Shown in pieces: positions 48,799-60,500 of a stretch of DNA of 64,000 bases; the first letter of the stretch is position 1, and each line of letters starts with the position of its first letter. This stretch comes from Amoebophrya sp. A120 (taxonomy: Eukaryota; Sar; Dinophyceae; Syndiniales; Amoebophryaceae), in assembly GCA_905178155.1 (NCBI GenBank), contig CAJINV010000007.1:3738265-3802264 (forward strand). Direction: 5' to 3'. Below the pieces are notes generated by a model. The model saw nothing but the letters and a program-made list of their open reading frames with translations. It did no database searches and was not told the DNA's origin. A program made the translations under genes and the position numbers.

Positions 48799-50787
48799 AT
48801 GAGTTCAGTGTCTGTGTCTGCTTGCCCCGAGAAGCTGGAAAGATCTTCTTCTCCAAAATTTTTAGTGGAACCCTCGACATCGTCGTGTTTCTCCTGGTTC
48901 GTTGAATCGGCGAAGCGGTCTCTACTCTGCGGTGCCGCCTCCTCTTCCGGTTCAGGCACCACGATGAAAAGTTCGAGTTACGCTACGGTGACCACAAACA
49001 CCTCATGCTGCAGCTCGAGCGGGTCAGCCGTTTCTCGAAAGAGAGAAATCGATGCGGCAATTTATTACGATGGCAAGACGTGCAGGGACAGGGGTGCTGC
49101 AACAAGTATATCCGATAAGACCCACCTCTTCACTCTCCGTCAGCAATTCTTTGCCAAAAAGCTCTCCGTTAGCTATGCGAACACCAACCCGCTCTGGATT
49201 ATTAGGGGAGAGAAGCAGTACCTGTTCGATGAAAAAGGGACGAAGTACCTCGACACGAGGAACAATGTCGCGCACGTCGGACACAGCCACCCGCGGGTTG
49301 TGAACGCCGTTTGCGAGCAGATGAAAGTGTTGAACACGAACACGAGGTATCTGCATGAGAACATGTGTCGGTTGGCGGAGAAATTGCTTGCGTACAGCAA
49401 TGCAAACCAAGAGCAGACGTCAAACGCAAATCCTCCTTTCGACAAAGTTTTCTTCGTGAATTCCGGCTCCGAAGCGAACGACCTGGCCTTGCGGTTGGTG
49501 GAAGCGTATCATGCGAGAATGAGAGCTGCAGTGAAGAACTGTGAAGACCAGAAGTCACCAGTGCAACTCACTTTGACCAGCGGAAGCTCAGCCGCGGCCA
49601 TGAAAACCGATTACATCACGGTTGAAAACGGTTACCACGGACATACGAAGTCTGTGGTCGACGTTTCGCCGTACAAATTTCTAGAGCAAAAATCCAACAT
49701 CCACGTCCTCGCCCAGCCGAGCGATCTAGCGAAAACGCAGAAGAGTTTGCAGCAGCTGCGGTCGATTCTATTCGGCGTGAAAGGCATGAAAATTGCGGCG
49801 ATGTTCATCGAGAGCGGTATGTCGGTGGGCGGTGTGATTCTCCCCCCAGATTCGTACCTCCGCGAGGTGCAACGGATGCTCAAAGAGAAGAGCGCGCTTC
49901 TGGTCATGGACGAGGTGCAAGTTGGGCTAGGCAGGTATGGAGACGCGTTCTGGGCGTGGCAAAGCAGTGCTTGCGAAGCAGCTACTGGCACTGAGACGAT
50001 GTCCGAACGACAACCCAACGAGAACTGTGCGACAACGATGACGAATTTTCCCCCGGCGACGTCCGCAATACCAATACCACAATTCTGTCCCGACATTATC
50101 ACCTGCGGCAAGCCGATGGGGAATGGTATGCCTTTGGCTTGCGTCATCACAAGGCAGGAAATCGCGGACTCGTTCGAAAAGGAGTACTTCAACACGTTTG
50201 GTGGGAACCCAGTGTGCTGTGCTGCGGGGTTGGCGGTACTGGAGACTCTGGAAGAGGAAAACTTGATGGAAAACGCAAGAATTGTCGGCGCGTATTTGCG
50301 CAAAATCGCATTAGAGCGGTTGACGGAAGCTGGTCTTCAAGCCACGAGCGGAATGATCGACGAGAGTGACGACCCGAACAGGCAACTAAGCAGGCCACAA
50401 ATCTTTCTCTCCGAAGTCCGGGGCAAGGGTTTGTTCGTCGGCCTGGAATTTGTGCTGCAGCGACCACTAGGAACAGCAGCACGAAAAAATATTCAAGCTA
50501 GCAGGAAAGTAACAACCGTAACCGAACCTGCGACCGCGGCCACAAGTGCGCTGTGTGCCGCGTTGGTTCGGGATTGGCAAATTCTTACGAGCATCGACGG
50601 TCCGGATGATAATGTGCTGGTGGTAAAGCCGCCAATGTGTTTTTCGCGGGAGAACTGCGACTACCTTGTAACCGCAATCGCCTCCGTGTTACAAGAGATG
50701 AATGAAGAGCTCGAAGATGGCCGTGGGGAAAATTCGAGTTTGCTCAACGTGGGTCTTGGTTCTGTCGTAGGAAACAGACCTACGTGA
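48799..50787 (+). CDS. Ethanolamine-phosphate / phosphohydroxylysine phospho-lyase family PLP enzyme
   Basis: Single exon, 662 residues. Class-III aminotransferase fold closest in pattern to ETNPPL/PHYKPL (AGXT2-like). These enzymes use PLP to eliminate phosphate from phosphoethanolamine (giving acetaldehyde, ammonia and phosphate) or from 5-phosphohydroxylysine. Family motifs in order: DEKGTKYLDTRNNVAHVGHSHP, LNTNTRYLHEN, VNSGSEANDLALRL, ENGYHGHTKS, MDEVQVGLGRYG and CGKPMGNGMPLACV with the PLP-binding Lys at about residue 438. After these come YFNTFGGNPVCCAAGLAVL, RGKGLFVGLEF and VVKPPMCF. Insertions (for example after FWAWQSSA) and a Ser-rich N-terminal extension of about 90 residues make it longer than the usual 450-500. 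ETNPPL and PHYKPL cannot be told apart here. Confidence 0.87.
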   Translation: MSSVSVSACPEKLERSSSPKFLVEPSTSSCFSWFVESAKRSLLCGAASSSGSGTTMKSSSYATVTTNTSCCSSSGSAVSRKREIDAAIYYDGKTCRDRGAATSISDKTHLFTLRQQFFAKKLSVSYANTNPLWIIRGEKQYLFDEKGTKYLDTRNNVAHVGHSHPRVVNAVCEQMKVLNTNTRYLHENMCRLAEKLLAYSNANQEQTSNANPPFDKVFFVNSGSEANDLALRLVEAYHARMRAAVKNCEDQKSPVQLTLTSGSSAAAMKTDYITVENGYHGHTKSVVDVSPYKFLEQKSNIHVLAQPSDLAKTQKSLQQLRSILFGVKGMKIAAMFIESGMSVGGVILPPDSYLREVQRMLKEKSALLVMDEVQVGLGRYGDAFWAWQSSACEAATGTETMSERQPNENCATTMTNFPPATSAIPIPQFCPDIITCGKPMGNGMPLACVITRQEIADSFEKEYFNTFGGNPVCCAAGLAVLETLEEENLMENARIVGAYLRKIALERLTEAGLQATSGMIDESDDPNRQLSRPQIFLSEVRGKGLFVGLEFVLQRPLGTAARKNIQASRKVTTVTEPATAATSALCAALVRDWQILTSIDGPDDNVLVVKPPMCFSRENCDYLVTAIASVLQEMNEELEDGRGENSSLLNVGLGSVVGNRPT

Positions 50788-51579
50788 AGATGTCAGAGAA
50801 AGACAAAGAAGACTAGAGAAAGACAATATGAAGCTCGCCGGCATTTAACGAATGGAAGTTTTCACTGTTTTTGCTTGGAGGCATTTTTCTGTGTCATTCC
50901 TGCCAACTCTTCTCAAACAAAGAGAAATTTCGTTTGCGTGAAGATGTCATGTTCGACATTGATGAAGATGACCTTGGGTTGGTATCCTAGTGAGGGAGCA
51001 AGAAGCTGCTTAAAAGGTTGTGTAGTCAGTCCGAGAAAGAAAGATTGTCCGACCAACATCAGCGCACAGGTTCGTCATCATGATCCAGGTTTTTCTTGTG
51101 ATGGCAATTGCTCAGGGTCAGGTGAGCCACCAGATCCGATGCTTAAATATCCATATTGATCCGATTCTTGAAGCAACGATCTAAGTACATCATGAGTCTA
51201 CAACAAGTATGGTGCCAGACGACCACTTTCTCTGTTGAATACATAGGACAAACTGGTGACTTACGATGTCGAAGAGGAGAAAAGGGATCAGTTCTTGCAG
51301 GCAGCCAGGGCTCTCGTTATTCAACATTATTCCACCTATGTAAAACGCAAAGCCGAACCCGAAGCGCAATTGCGTCACTGTTGTTGCGATGGAATGTCCC
51401 GTATTTCACCCCCCATGAACAACCTGATGAATCGTTTTAGTCCCGTGTCTGTTTGGATTTTCGTAGCGCTTTACACGACCCCGATTTGGTCCGGGACAAG
51501 CTTTGTCATGGGAGAAATTGAATGAAAATGTCTGCAGTTAAACTGCAAATGGTGAACTGAGAAATTGATCAATTTTCAA
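50788..51579. other. Intergenic spacer, possible exon remnant
   Basis: No supported gene. The frame at about 51,256-51,390 reads TYDVEEEKRDQFLQAARALVIQHYSTYVKRKAEPEAQLRHC. It looks protein-like but has no start or partner exon that I can place. It could be a small gene or a leftover exon. Confidence 0.35.
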
Positions 51580-54500
51580 ATGAGTCGCGAAGCGTGGGGT
51601 GTGGTGATATCCTCGGGCCTAGAAGCCGTCGCGGCCCAGGATGCAATTACCGCTCGCATCGCCGCTGCGATCGAAGTGCGCGACCGTCTGATTGCAGGTG
51701 GCGCGACTCCGCAGCTACTGGGCGTGTTTTTCGAGAGGCTGGAGCCGGCAGTGTGGCTGGGTTTGCAAGCTAACATTTTCAACAGTCTCCTTGGTCGGGA
51801 TGTGGGAGATGGTTCTCCAGCGTCCTCTGAGGCTGAGTCACCGGACGGGAAGGATGCTTCACCGAACAAAAGGCAAACACAGAATATTGAAGGAGACCAA
51901 TTGAACCGGACCGCACACCCATTCCTTTCCCCAGCCAACGTAACTGTGAATTGGACACCGCAGAAACGTGACCTGGTCGTTTGGCTGGGCGGTCCTTTGT
52001 TGCTTACAGAAAGTGAGGCGCTCCGCGCGAGAGCTAAGCTTCCGGTGACCGAGGAAGCTTTTTTGCAAGGATCCGTTTTTGAATTGGTATTGGTGTCGCA
52101 TTCAGATAACGGGGGTGGCACGCATTGGCTGAAAGTGGAGCACGTCGACAAACCCCTTGCGGATATGATAGGCGAAGACCTGCACCTGCAGCTCTCGCCG
52201 CAGAAGACAGAGGCATCCGCGGCTGCTCGTGGTTCAGGTTCGACCATGGCTGGAACGACCTCCACAGTGGGACTTTCTGTTTCGTCAGCAGCCTCTGTAA
52301 GTGGAAATAAGAACAATAAACCGTCTCACAGAAGCAAACGGTTTTTCTTAATCCCACCAACTTTTATCGAATCGCATCCCTTCGAAATCTGGCGCGGTAG
52401 GGAGCTGCTCTGCAGTTTAGGTGACTTAATTGCTATCGATTACGACCAGAAGAATAAGGCACAGGAAACACGTAAATACGCTGCGCGTTCGTCCATTGCC
52501 TCTTCGTCGCGGAACGCCGTGGCGGAGGAAACATTGACTGGCGTCACGGCTGCTAGCCGCGCTGGGAGTTTCACAAGTCCGCGACAGCCCGCGCGCGGCG
52601 GTGCTGTTGCGGCTGCTGTAGCTTCTTCCCGGAAGCAAGATGGCGACAGTGCGTGCCGTGGTACTAGTGATGACGTCGGCAAACGCTCATCCGCGGTGAT
52701 TCACGAAACTGAGTACTCGTCGTTCCCCCATCAAAAGCTTACTGAAACACGCTCAGCGCTCGACCTTGAAGCTGCACATAAAAATCCAACGAGTGCTGAA
52801 ATGGTTCGCTTGCTGCAAAGTGAACTCGACCGACGGCCGCAACTAACGGCGGGATCGTCTGCAGCTAGAACCTCGGCACTTCATGCGGTACCGAATAAGC
52901 GTCAAGCTACCTCCGGCAAGTCCTCCTCGATCAAAAAAACTAGGCAAAAGCAGCTTCTTGTGTTTCTACAAGACAACCAGGACCAGCCCACGATGGACAA
53001 AAAGGCGGCGTCCTCTTGGAGCATCACCCGCGTCTCATCGCTACCAGAAATGCAACTGTGGTTAGGTGAGGAACCAGACGACTTCAGCCTCTTCGTGATA
53101 TTTGTTTCCGGAGCCGCGAAATTTTTGCACGAGGAGTTGCAGATGCTGACGCTGCGCCGCACAGCCGCTGGCGCTGGTGATAAAGATTCCGACAGCAGCA
53201 CTTGGAGCTTTATTGCATCTAAACTCTTCTTACGAGCGGAAGAGAGCAAGAAGAAAAAGGAGTGCCAGCAACAGGCTGAAAAAGGGCTCAGTGAGTTGCT
53301 GACATGCGGCTTCGACGCGGTTGCGCGAAGTGGGGGGAGTGTGTTGGTGGTGAACGATAGAGAAATTATTGCTAGGTCTGAGAAAACAAAACCCGCGTTT
53401 GGAACTGCGCGTTCACAACTCGGTCGGGCGGAAGAAATCCTGCTGTCTGAGTTTGATAACCTTATCCTGTGCAAAAGTATCGCTATCGTATTCGTATTGC
53501 AGTCATGCAATACAAATCTTTTTCTTAAGGTGAATCAGCATTACAAATGTGATTTCTCATGCTGAGAAATTTGTAATGCATTCATACGAGTACGATAGGA
53601 TACTTTTGCAATTCATAAACCTGTCGCACAAGCAATTGAACAAATGCGCGAGCGCTTCGGGTTGTGGAAACAAGGCCAAGCAGACCAAGAAGAAGAAAAA
53701 GAAAAACGATTCCTGCGCAGAAGCAGCTGTGAAGAGTTCTACTACTACGCGAAAGACGTCCCGAGAGCATGATTTTGATTTGCTCATGCCTATGCCCGAA
53801 CAAGGAGAAACTCACAGCCAGACAAGTGCTTACGTCGCGCGTGTTCATGTGTACTTCTCTTGTGAAGTGCCTGCATCCGCGGAGTCAGAGCAGCCACAAC
53901 AAGCACCAGCAGCGGGCTCAGCGGCAACGACTGAAAAATCCAGCTCGTTCACACCGAATCCAGACGTTCATTCTGAGATGGGAGTTAATGTTGTTGCTGC
54001 GGCCAAGACCCCAGGAAAAGTAAAGAACGCACTGCAGCACTGCGCACAAGAAAGGTGGTTGGCGCCTGCGTTCCCGCAAAAGGACCCAGGTTACACTGAA
54101 AAGAGCCAGAATGTGAGCGCCTGTCTTCAGAACGCAAGTAACAGTGAGTCACAGGACCAGGCAGCCGTTTCTGCTGATGGATGTTCGGGTTTGGTGGAGA
54201 CCGTTGGTACAGCAGGTTTACCTCGTGCAGTTTCTGCAGTTGATACAGCACCGGGTAGTCTCTCCGTCGATGCTCGGGCTGGTTTTGAAGAACCGGAGCA
54301 ACTCGAAGGACAGTACGACGGTGCAGCCAGAGGCGACACTGCGCCAACGGGTGCAGCTGGCCGAAGGAAATGCTCGGCGAGCGACGACGAGACGCATCAC
54401 GATGAAAATCCATTCCGCCCTGCAGAACTACGCGGCGAGAAACACGCTCCCCGACAAGTACACGTCGGAAGTAGCGAGAAAATGTGTGCGAAAAAAAGTC

Positions 54501-57500
54501 CGCCATTGTGTACAGGAGAACAAAATGCAGAGCCTAGAGGAAAGATGAAGATCATGTCCGTAGTGACAACAACGACCTCAAGTGGCAGCACGAAAACAAC
54601 CGCTTCTCCACTGTCGCCACGCAGCCTGCTGGAAAGCTGTAGTGGCACGACGGCTTCCTCGTCTGATCGTGATCACGATCGAGAAAGTGTTGACGCCTCG
54701 CTGCAACTCTCTAAAAGTAGAGGTGAAGCATCGTCCTCGTCCTCATCCTGCGTTACTACTCCCAATGAAAATGATTGCGCCGGCTCTTCGCGGCTTCCAA
54801 GCACGTTGGAGAGTGTGATGTCCTCACCGTGTGAGACTACAGGTGGAACCACGAGCGACACAAGGGTATCTGAAGCCGATGAACACACCAGTTGTACGTC
54901 TTCAGACCATGGCGCCCCGGCCCCGACTGGTGCTGCTGGCAAACCTAAAAAAGCGGTACGAGTACAAGCAGCGAACAAGAAAGCCACGGGTATAAAGCAG
55001 ATAGTCGCAGTCGAAGTTGTTTCGTCTCCGCGTCCCAGCGGTGCTGCACCTGCGACCAGTTCAAGTGAGTCCAGCTGCAAGAAGGCACAGCATATTGAGT
55101 CCCTCCGAACAAGCAGTGGACTTTCTGCCGATCGAGCCACAAGTGACAGCAAAGTCGAGACAAAGATGAAGCTAGGTGTTGCCGAGGATCCGGCGGCTTC
55201 GTCGTTACTGACCCCCGCTCGACGACCAGCTCCTGCACAGGCGTGCAGCTCCCATTCAGAAAATTCTACCGCGAACAAGCTCTCTAGTGCGAAACAGAAA
55301 CGACTCGAGCTGCTCCGACGATTCCAGGAGGAGCCGGCAGACGGAAATTTGACAAAATTTGCGGACCCAAGCTACAAGCCACCTGCTGTGTCGGAGGCGT
55401 CGCTTCCTACAGAGCCCAAAGCCAAAGTCACAGACACGAACATAACTAGGCCCTCGAAGGAAAAGGATGGCCCGGATGTCGGTGCAAACAGTTCGTCGCG
55501 GTTGATAGCAACTGCGCCTACGCCCCAGGAACGGCAGCGGAAGGAACCGGAACCGCCGAGCTCCTCGGGCCAGGTTACGACTTTAAATATCCCCAAAGAA
55601 CATTCACTTTTGTATGCTGCCGCTTTGGTGCGAATCTTGGATGAGAAAGACAACCGTTGCGGAATCCTTGCTGTCCTGTGCCAAGACGAGCTACTGCAAA
55701 AAGTGAAGGCTATAGTCGATCCACTTGGGAAGCAGAAGCTTGGACGCGTTTTGATCCGCGTGATCGAACAGTGGCCCGACACTTTTCGTGTGGTCGATCC
55801 GGCCGGAAACAAATTCTGTGTCCGGTTGAGAAAGCATTCCGAACCCGAAGTCGACTGGTGGCGCAGAAAAGTTGACTTCGCTGCAACATTTAAGAAAGCA
55901 AGAGAAAGAACTGAAAACACGCCGGAACGAAACTCGGCGAAAAATGAGAAGGACCGGTCGAAGAGTTTGAAGACAATTACCGAGCCGCCGCTGCCACACC
56001 CGACCAATGAGCCGCAGGAAAAACGAAGTTTCCCCGGCCCCCCTTCCGTTTGTCCGCCGCCACCACCTCCACCACCACCCCTTTGCGTTCCCGTCGAGGT
56101 CCAGACTTTCTCTAGCGAAGCAAAAGAATTCTCTTCGAGAGGAGCAAAATTTCATGCTCTCGGAACTTGCAAGCCATGCGCGCACCTGCCTCGGTGCGTC
56201 AACGGGCGTGACTGTGATTTCTGCCACGACTGCTCCCCAAGTGAATTCAAGCGGCGTCTGTTGCAAAACAAGAAAAACAAGCAGAAAGAAGGCGGCACCA
56301 ACAAGGCGAACCAACAGAAAGATGAGCATCATCAAGACCGCCAGTTCTACAATTCGCAGGCCGATGCGACCTATGCCGCGACATCGTCAGCGCTAAGCTC
56401 CCCAGCGACACCACCTCCGCCACCTCCCTACAACTTCATGCACCACGAATACGGACACGGTATCGACCCCGCCCCACTGAAACAGCCCCCACTCGTGTCC
56501 AACACGGCACTGAAAACGAAAAATGATGCATCGAAATCCAACACTCTCACCGATACCACCGCATCCAAAAAGCACCACTGGAAGTACGACGCCATCGTGA
56601 TGGCGAAAGAGGCAAAACAGGTGGCGCCGAACCTGCAGTGGCGACAAGGCGTCGTCGAGTGGGCCACCAGCCCGACCGACCCGAGCAGATCCTTCGGCGG
56701 CATTCTGTTGAACGACGCGGGCGGCTTCGGTGGGTCGGTGCAAGCGCAAACCGGCGGCGCAACGGTGTGTCACTTCGAGAAGAACAGCGTTGCCGGCACC
56801 TTTCGCCTGCCGCCCGCCGCGGGCGACGCGGTGCGCGTGATTCCAAGAAGGAGCGGCAACTACGAAACGAAGGAGCGGAAAGATGTTTGGACTGGGGAGG
56901 AGAAGGTGTCGTACGCACGTTCAAAAGCGAAGAAGACCGAGGTGATCGCTTGGAAGTGGGGGAAAGACCTGGGAAAGGAGGAAAAATTTCGGGGGTTTTC
57001 GCATCTGTTATTAGAGATGCGGGCGTTCGAGGAATGGAGGCCGTTGCTGGAGGAACTATTGGAGGAGGTCAACGAGGCGAGTGGTGGATTCGAACACGAT
57101 ACTAGGTGGACGAGGGTGAAGGAAGATATGGCTTCTAAACTCCTGCTCGAAGAAGAAAGTGTTGAGGGCGCTATGGAGTCAGAGTTCTTAAAAGGCCACC
57201 GACCAGGCGGTCACCGAATAAAAACAAAAATCGGACAACAGAGCAAGCACGCGTCGCTGCCTGTTGCTGCAGGACCGGCTGCAAAGAAGAAAGCTGACGA
57301 GCAGAAGCCAAGATCGAATGCTGTTTCGCTTCCCTGGATTTCTGACGAGTCCTCGGAAGAAGACAGAAGACATCGTGGTCGACAAGACCGCACGCGGATA
57401 GAGAAGCGGAGTAAGCAGATGAGGGCGACAGGTGAACAAGGACAGCAAAGCGAAAAACTGTCTTCAGCAACAACTTCTTGGAGGCGTCGATTGGTCGATG

Positions 57501-60500
57501 ATTCCGACCGTTCACCTGGAACGGACGACGAGGAGGAAGCCCCACATGATCAAGGCAGCGATGATGATTTTTGGCTTACGTCCTCCTCCGACGAAGAGAT
57601 AAATCCTTCTGGAGGTGGTGTCTCATCCCTACCCGCGACCACCAACACAGAAGGTTTCCCGCTGCGCAAAAACCTCTCCCCACTCCAGGTCAAACGCCGG
57701 CGGGCCGTGGCGGAGTCGCACGAGGCGTTTTGGGTGCTGTGTGTGCGGGAAATTTTGTTGCACGTTTTGCCGGAGTGTGGCCAGCTGTTGGAAGAGTGGA
57801 AGCCGTTCCCGAAATCTGCGTTGCCAATTACACCTTGGGAGACGACCAACACGTCCGCGACAGTTGCACCGTTCGGGGCCTCGGCAAGTAACTCTTCCAA
57901 TAGTCACGGGAACTATCACAAACCAGCTCCATGGAGCAAAAAGGACAGGTCTCCTTCGCGAGCTGACTTCGCTCGTCGCGCCTTGTTCTTCCTGCGGGTA
58001 TTGCACCTCTTCACCGTGATCGAGCAACAGTTGCACACAGGGCCACTGCAGGTTTTTCTAGGAGCAATCGGGAGTCTTTCTGAGAAGCATGCGGCGCAGT
58101 CGTATGGAGCTGGCGATGAAGTTCTTTTCGGGAGGAATGCGTCCTCGTGTCCCACTTCGACCAGCACCTCGCCCTTGCTATTATTCTGCAGCTTTTTCTT
58201 TTGTGGTTTGCTTCGCTCGTGCAGCGACGAGGGGAGCACGACTTCTGGCGCAGACGACAACTCGTCACTGCTAAGCGCGAAACGGAAACTGCAGCAATAT
58301 GCACCGAAGGTTCTCTTTGACTGCACGAATCATATCGCAGAGAACGCTGCGAAATTTGTTGACATTTGCGGGGCTTCAGTCATTCCGTTTTTGACGACGG
58401 CGCAGGCAGTCGCGGCAAATCTGGTGAGGAGCCACATGCTGCTGCAGAAGGGCCACCAGCTGAATATCACAAATTCCGCATTTTGCATTCACGGTAGTTC
58501 GGGGGCTGGAAGAACGACGCAGAGGAGGTCCGGCTGGTCGTCCTCTTCTTCTTCACGCGGGCCCAAAAGCGGAATATCTTCAGCACCGAACAAATTACAT
58601 CACAACAAGGCTGCACGCGACAGCGAAGATGCCCCTGTTTGCACAAAATACTTGCACGAAGACGTGGCGCACGTGGCCGCAAAGAGTAGATACAGCCTCC
58701 ATAGTACACCAAGTTGCGGAAACATGCCTTTTGCATCAGCAGGCACAGGATATCACGAAAACGTTGTTCACACTAGTACCGCAGTGCCAACATCACAATT
58801 CCTTGTCGGCGAGGGCGAACAAGTTTTCTTCTTCCTGCAATTATTGCAGGACATCGCTCACACGAACCACGGAAAGCTCACCACCGAGCTCGCCATACTC
58901 TTGTCCCAGCGCGATCGGAACAAGGACGCAAAGCTGGACTTTCTGAACCTACAAGACGTGCCGTGGCGCGAGTTGCCGGATCGGCCGACGGTAAGCGAAC
59001 TGCGCGACCCGAGCAACGTCGAAGCCCCCTTGCCGAAAATCAGCTTCGACAAGCCCTACAGGTCCTTTGAGGAGTACATGGAGACGCAAGTCCGCCTTTT
59101 TCGCGAGGACGGCATCAGTAAGGTCCGCCTGACCATGAGCAAATACATCAAGGACAAGCGCATCGTGTTTCGCGAAATGGGCATGTACCACTCCGTGCTG
59201 GTCGGTATGCACACGGATCTGAACAAAGGAGGCACCGCCCACAGCAAATCCGCCGTCAGTCTGGTGTTCAAATCGCTGAAGCCCTTGGGGTATGAATTGC
59301 AAAAGTATCGTACTCGTATATAATGCATTACAAATTTCCTGCTCAGCATGAGAAATAGAATTTGTAATGCGGATTTACCTTAAGAAAAAGTCATGCAAGA
59401 CTTGCATTTATACGAGTACGATACTTCTGCACAGGATATGGGGAAAGACAAGGAGGCGGAGAACATCGCGAAGCTGTGGGGGAAGGAGGAGTTGCGGTAC
59501 GGAAACATGGTGTATTTGTCCTTGAAGGGCACCTTCGCGGAGAGCTGCATTCTGTTCGGGACGATCACGTGGTCGGATCTGCTGGACCAAACGGGGCTGT
59601 TCATGTTGGAAGTTGCCGGGCAGGCCAGTTACGACGGCTCGCTGACCGAAGACGCCAGCCTGTTTGAGGTGATCACGAAACTCTTGGCCACAAACACGTT
59701 GGTCGTGGCGGAGCAGCTGACCTATTACCCGGCCTACGGGCCGGTCTTGAAGGTTCTGCGGGAGAACTTTGGTAGCGCGCGCGACTTGGCGTTTTACGAA
59801 GAGCTTGTGTTCGGGAAATTCCAGAACAAAGCATTGAGAATTTTTAACGGTGCTACTTCTTGCGCAGCCGCAAGTACCAGTGCAACTCCCGCCCCGTGGG
59901 ACGGCGCAACGAGCGCAACCCGGATGCCTCGAGCGGCGCGGCGAAGGTTTTTCTATCTAGATGAAGGAAAAGACCGGATCAAACTGCCCGCGCGGCTGGT
60001 GTTTGGCCCGGAAGCGGGGGAGGTTTGTGTGACCGTGGCTGACTGCTGCAACCAGATCGAATACAACGAGCCTGGTTTTTTTAGACAAGGAAAATCAAGG
60101 AAGTTCATCAAAAATCGAACACCCCCCGGCCCGGGGCTCCCGGGAAATATAGATGATGTGTGTGGGCCCCAACCATTTCGCACTTCCCCCCTGCGGAGCC
60201 CGCCCGGCCATGCGCTGCCGCTGGCATGTGTGTCGTTTTTAGTTCTCACGCCTGCGCATGTACGAGCCGAAGCGACCCCAGCATTGGCTCTGCAGCCCTG
60301 CTCCGGTTCAAAAGTAGGCGCCTATGAAAGAACAGCCCGAAGGCGTTCGAAGGTGGCGCGCGTTTAAAATCGGCGCTATTGTGCCGAAAGCGTTCCGGGG
60401 TCCCATTTTTTGTCCTGTCGCAGCGCAGAACGCTCCCACTTTGTCACCTGAATCTGTTGCGCAACTCGAAGAATGTAGAGCAGCGACATTACGTCCACCA

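Noticed and set aside
51576-52316. 246-codon minus-strand frame opposite the helicase start
   Set aside because: Shadow of the coding strand; no recognisable motif, and all other genes are on the + strand.
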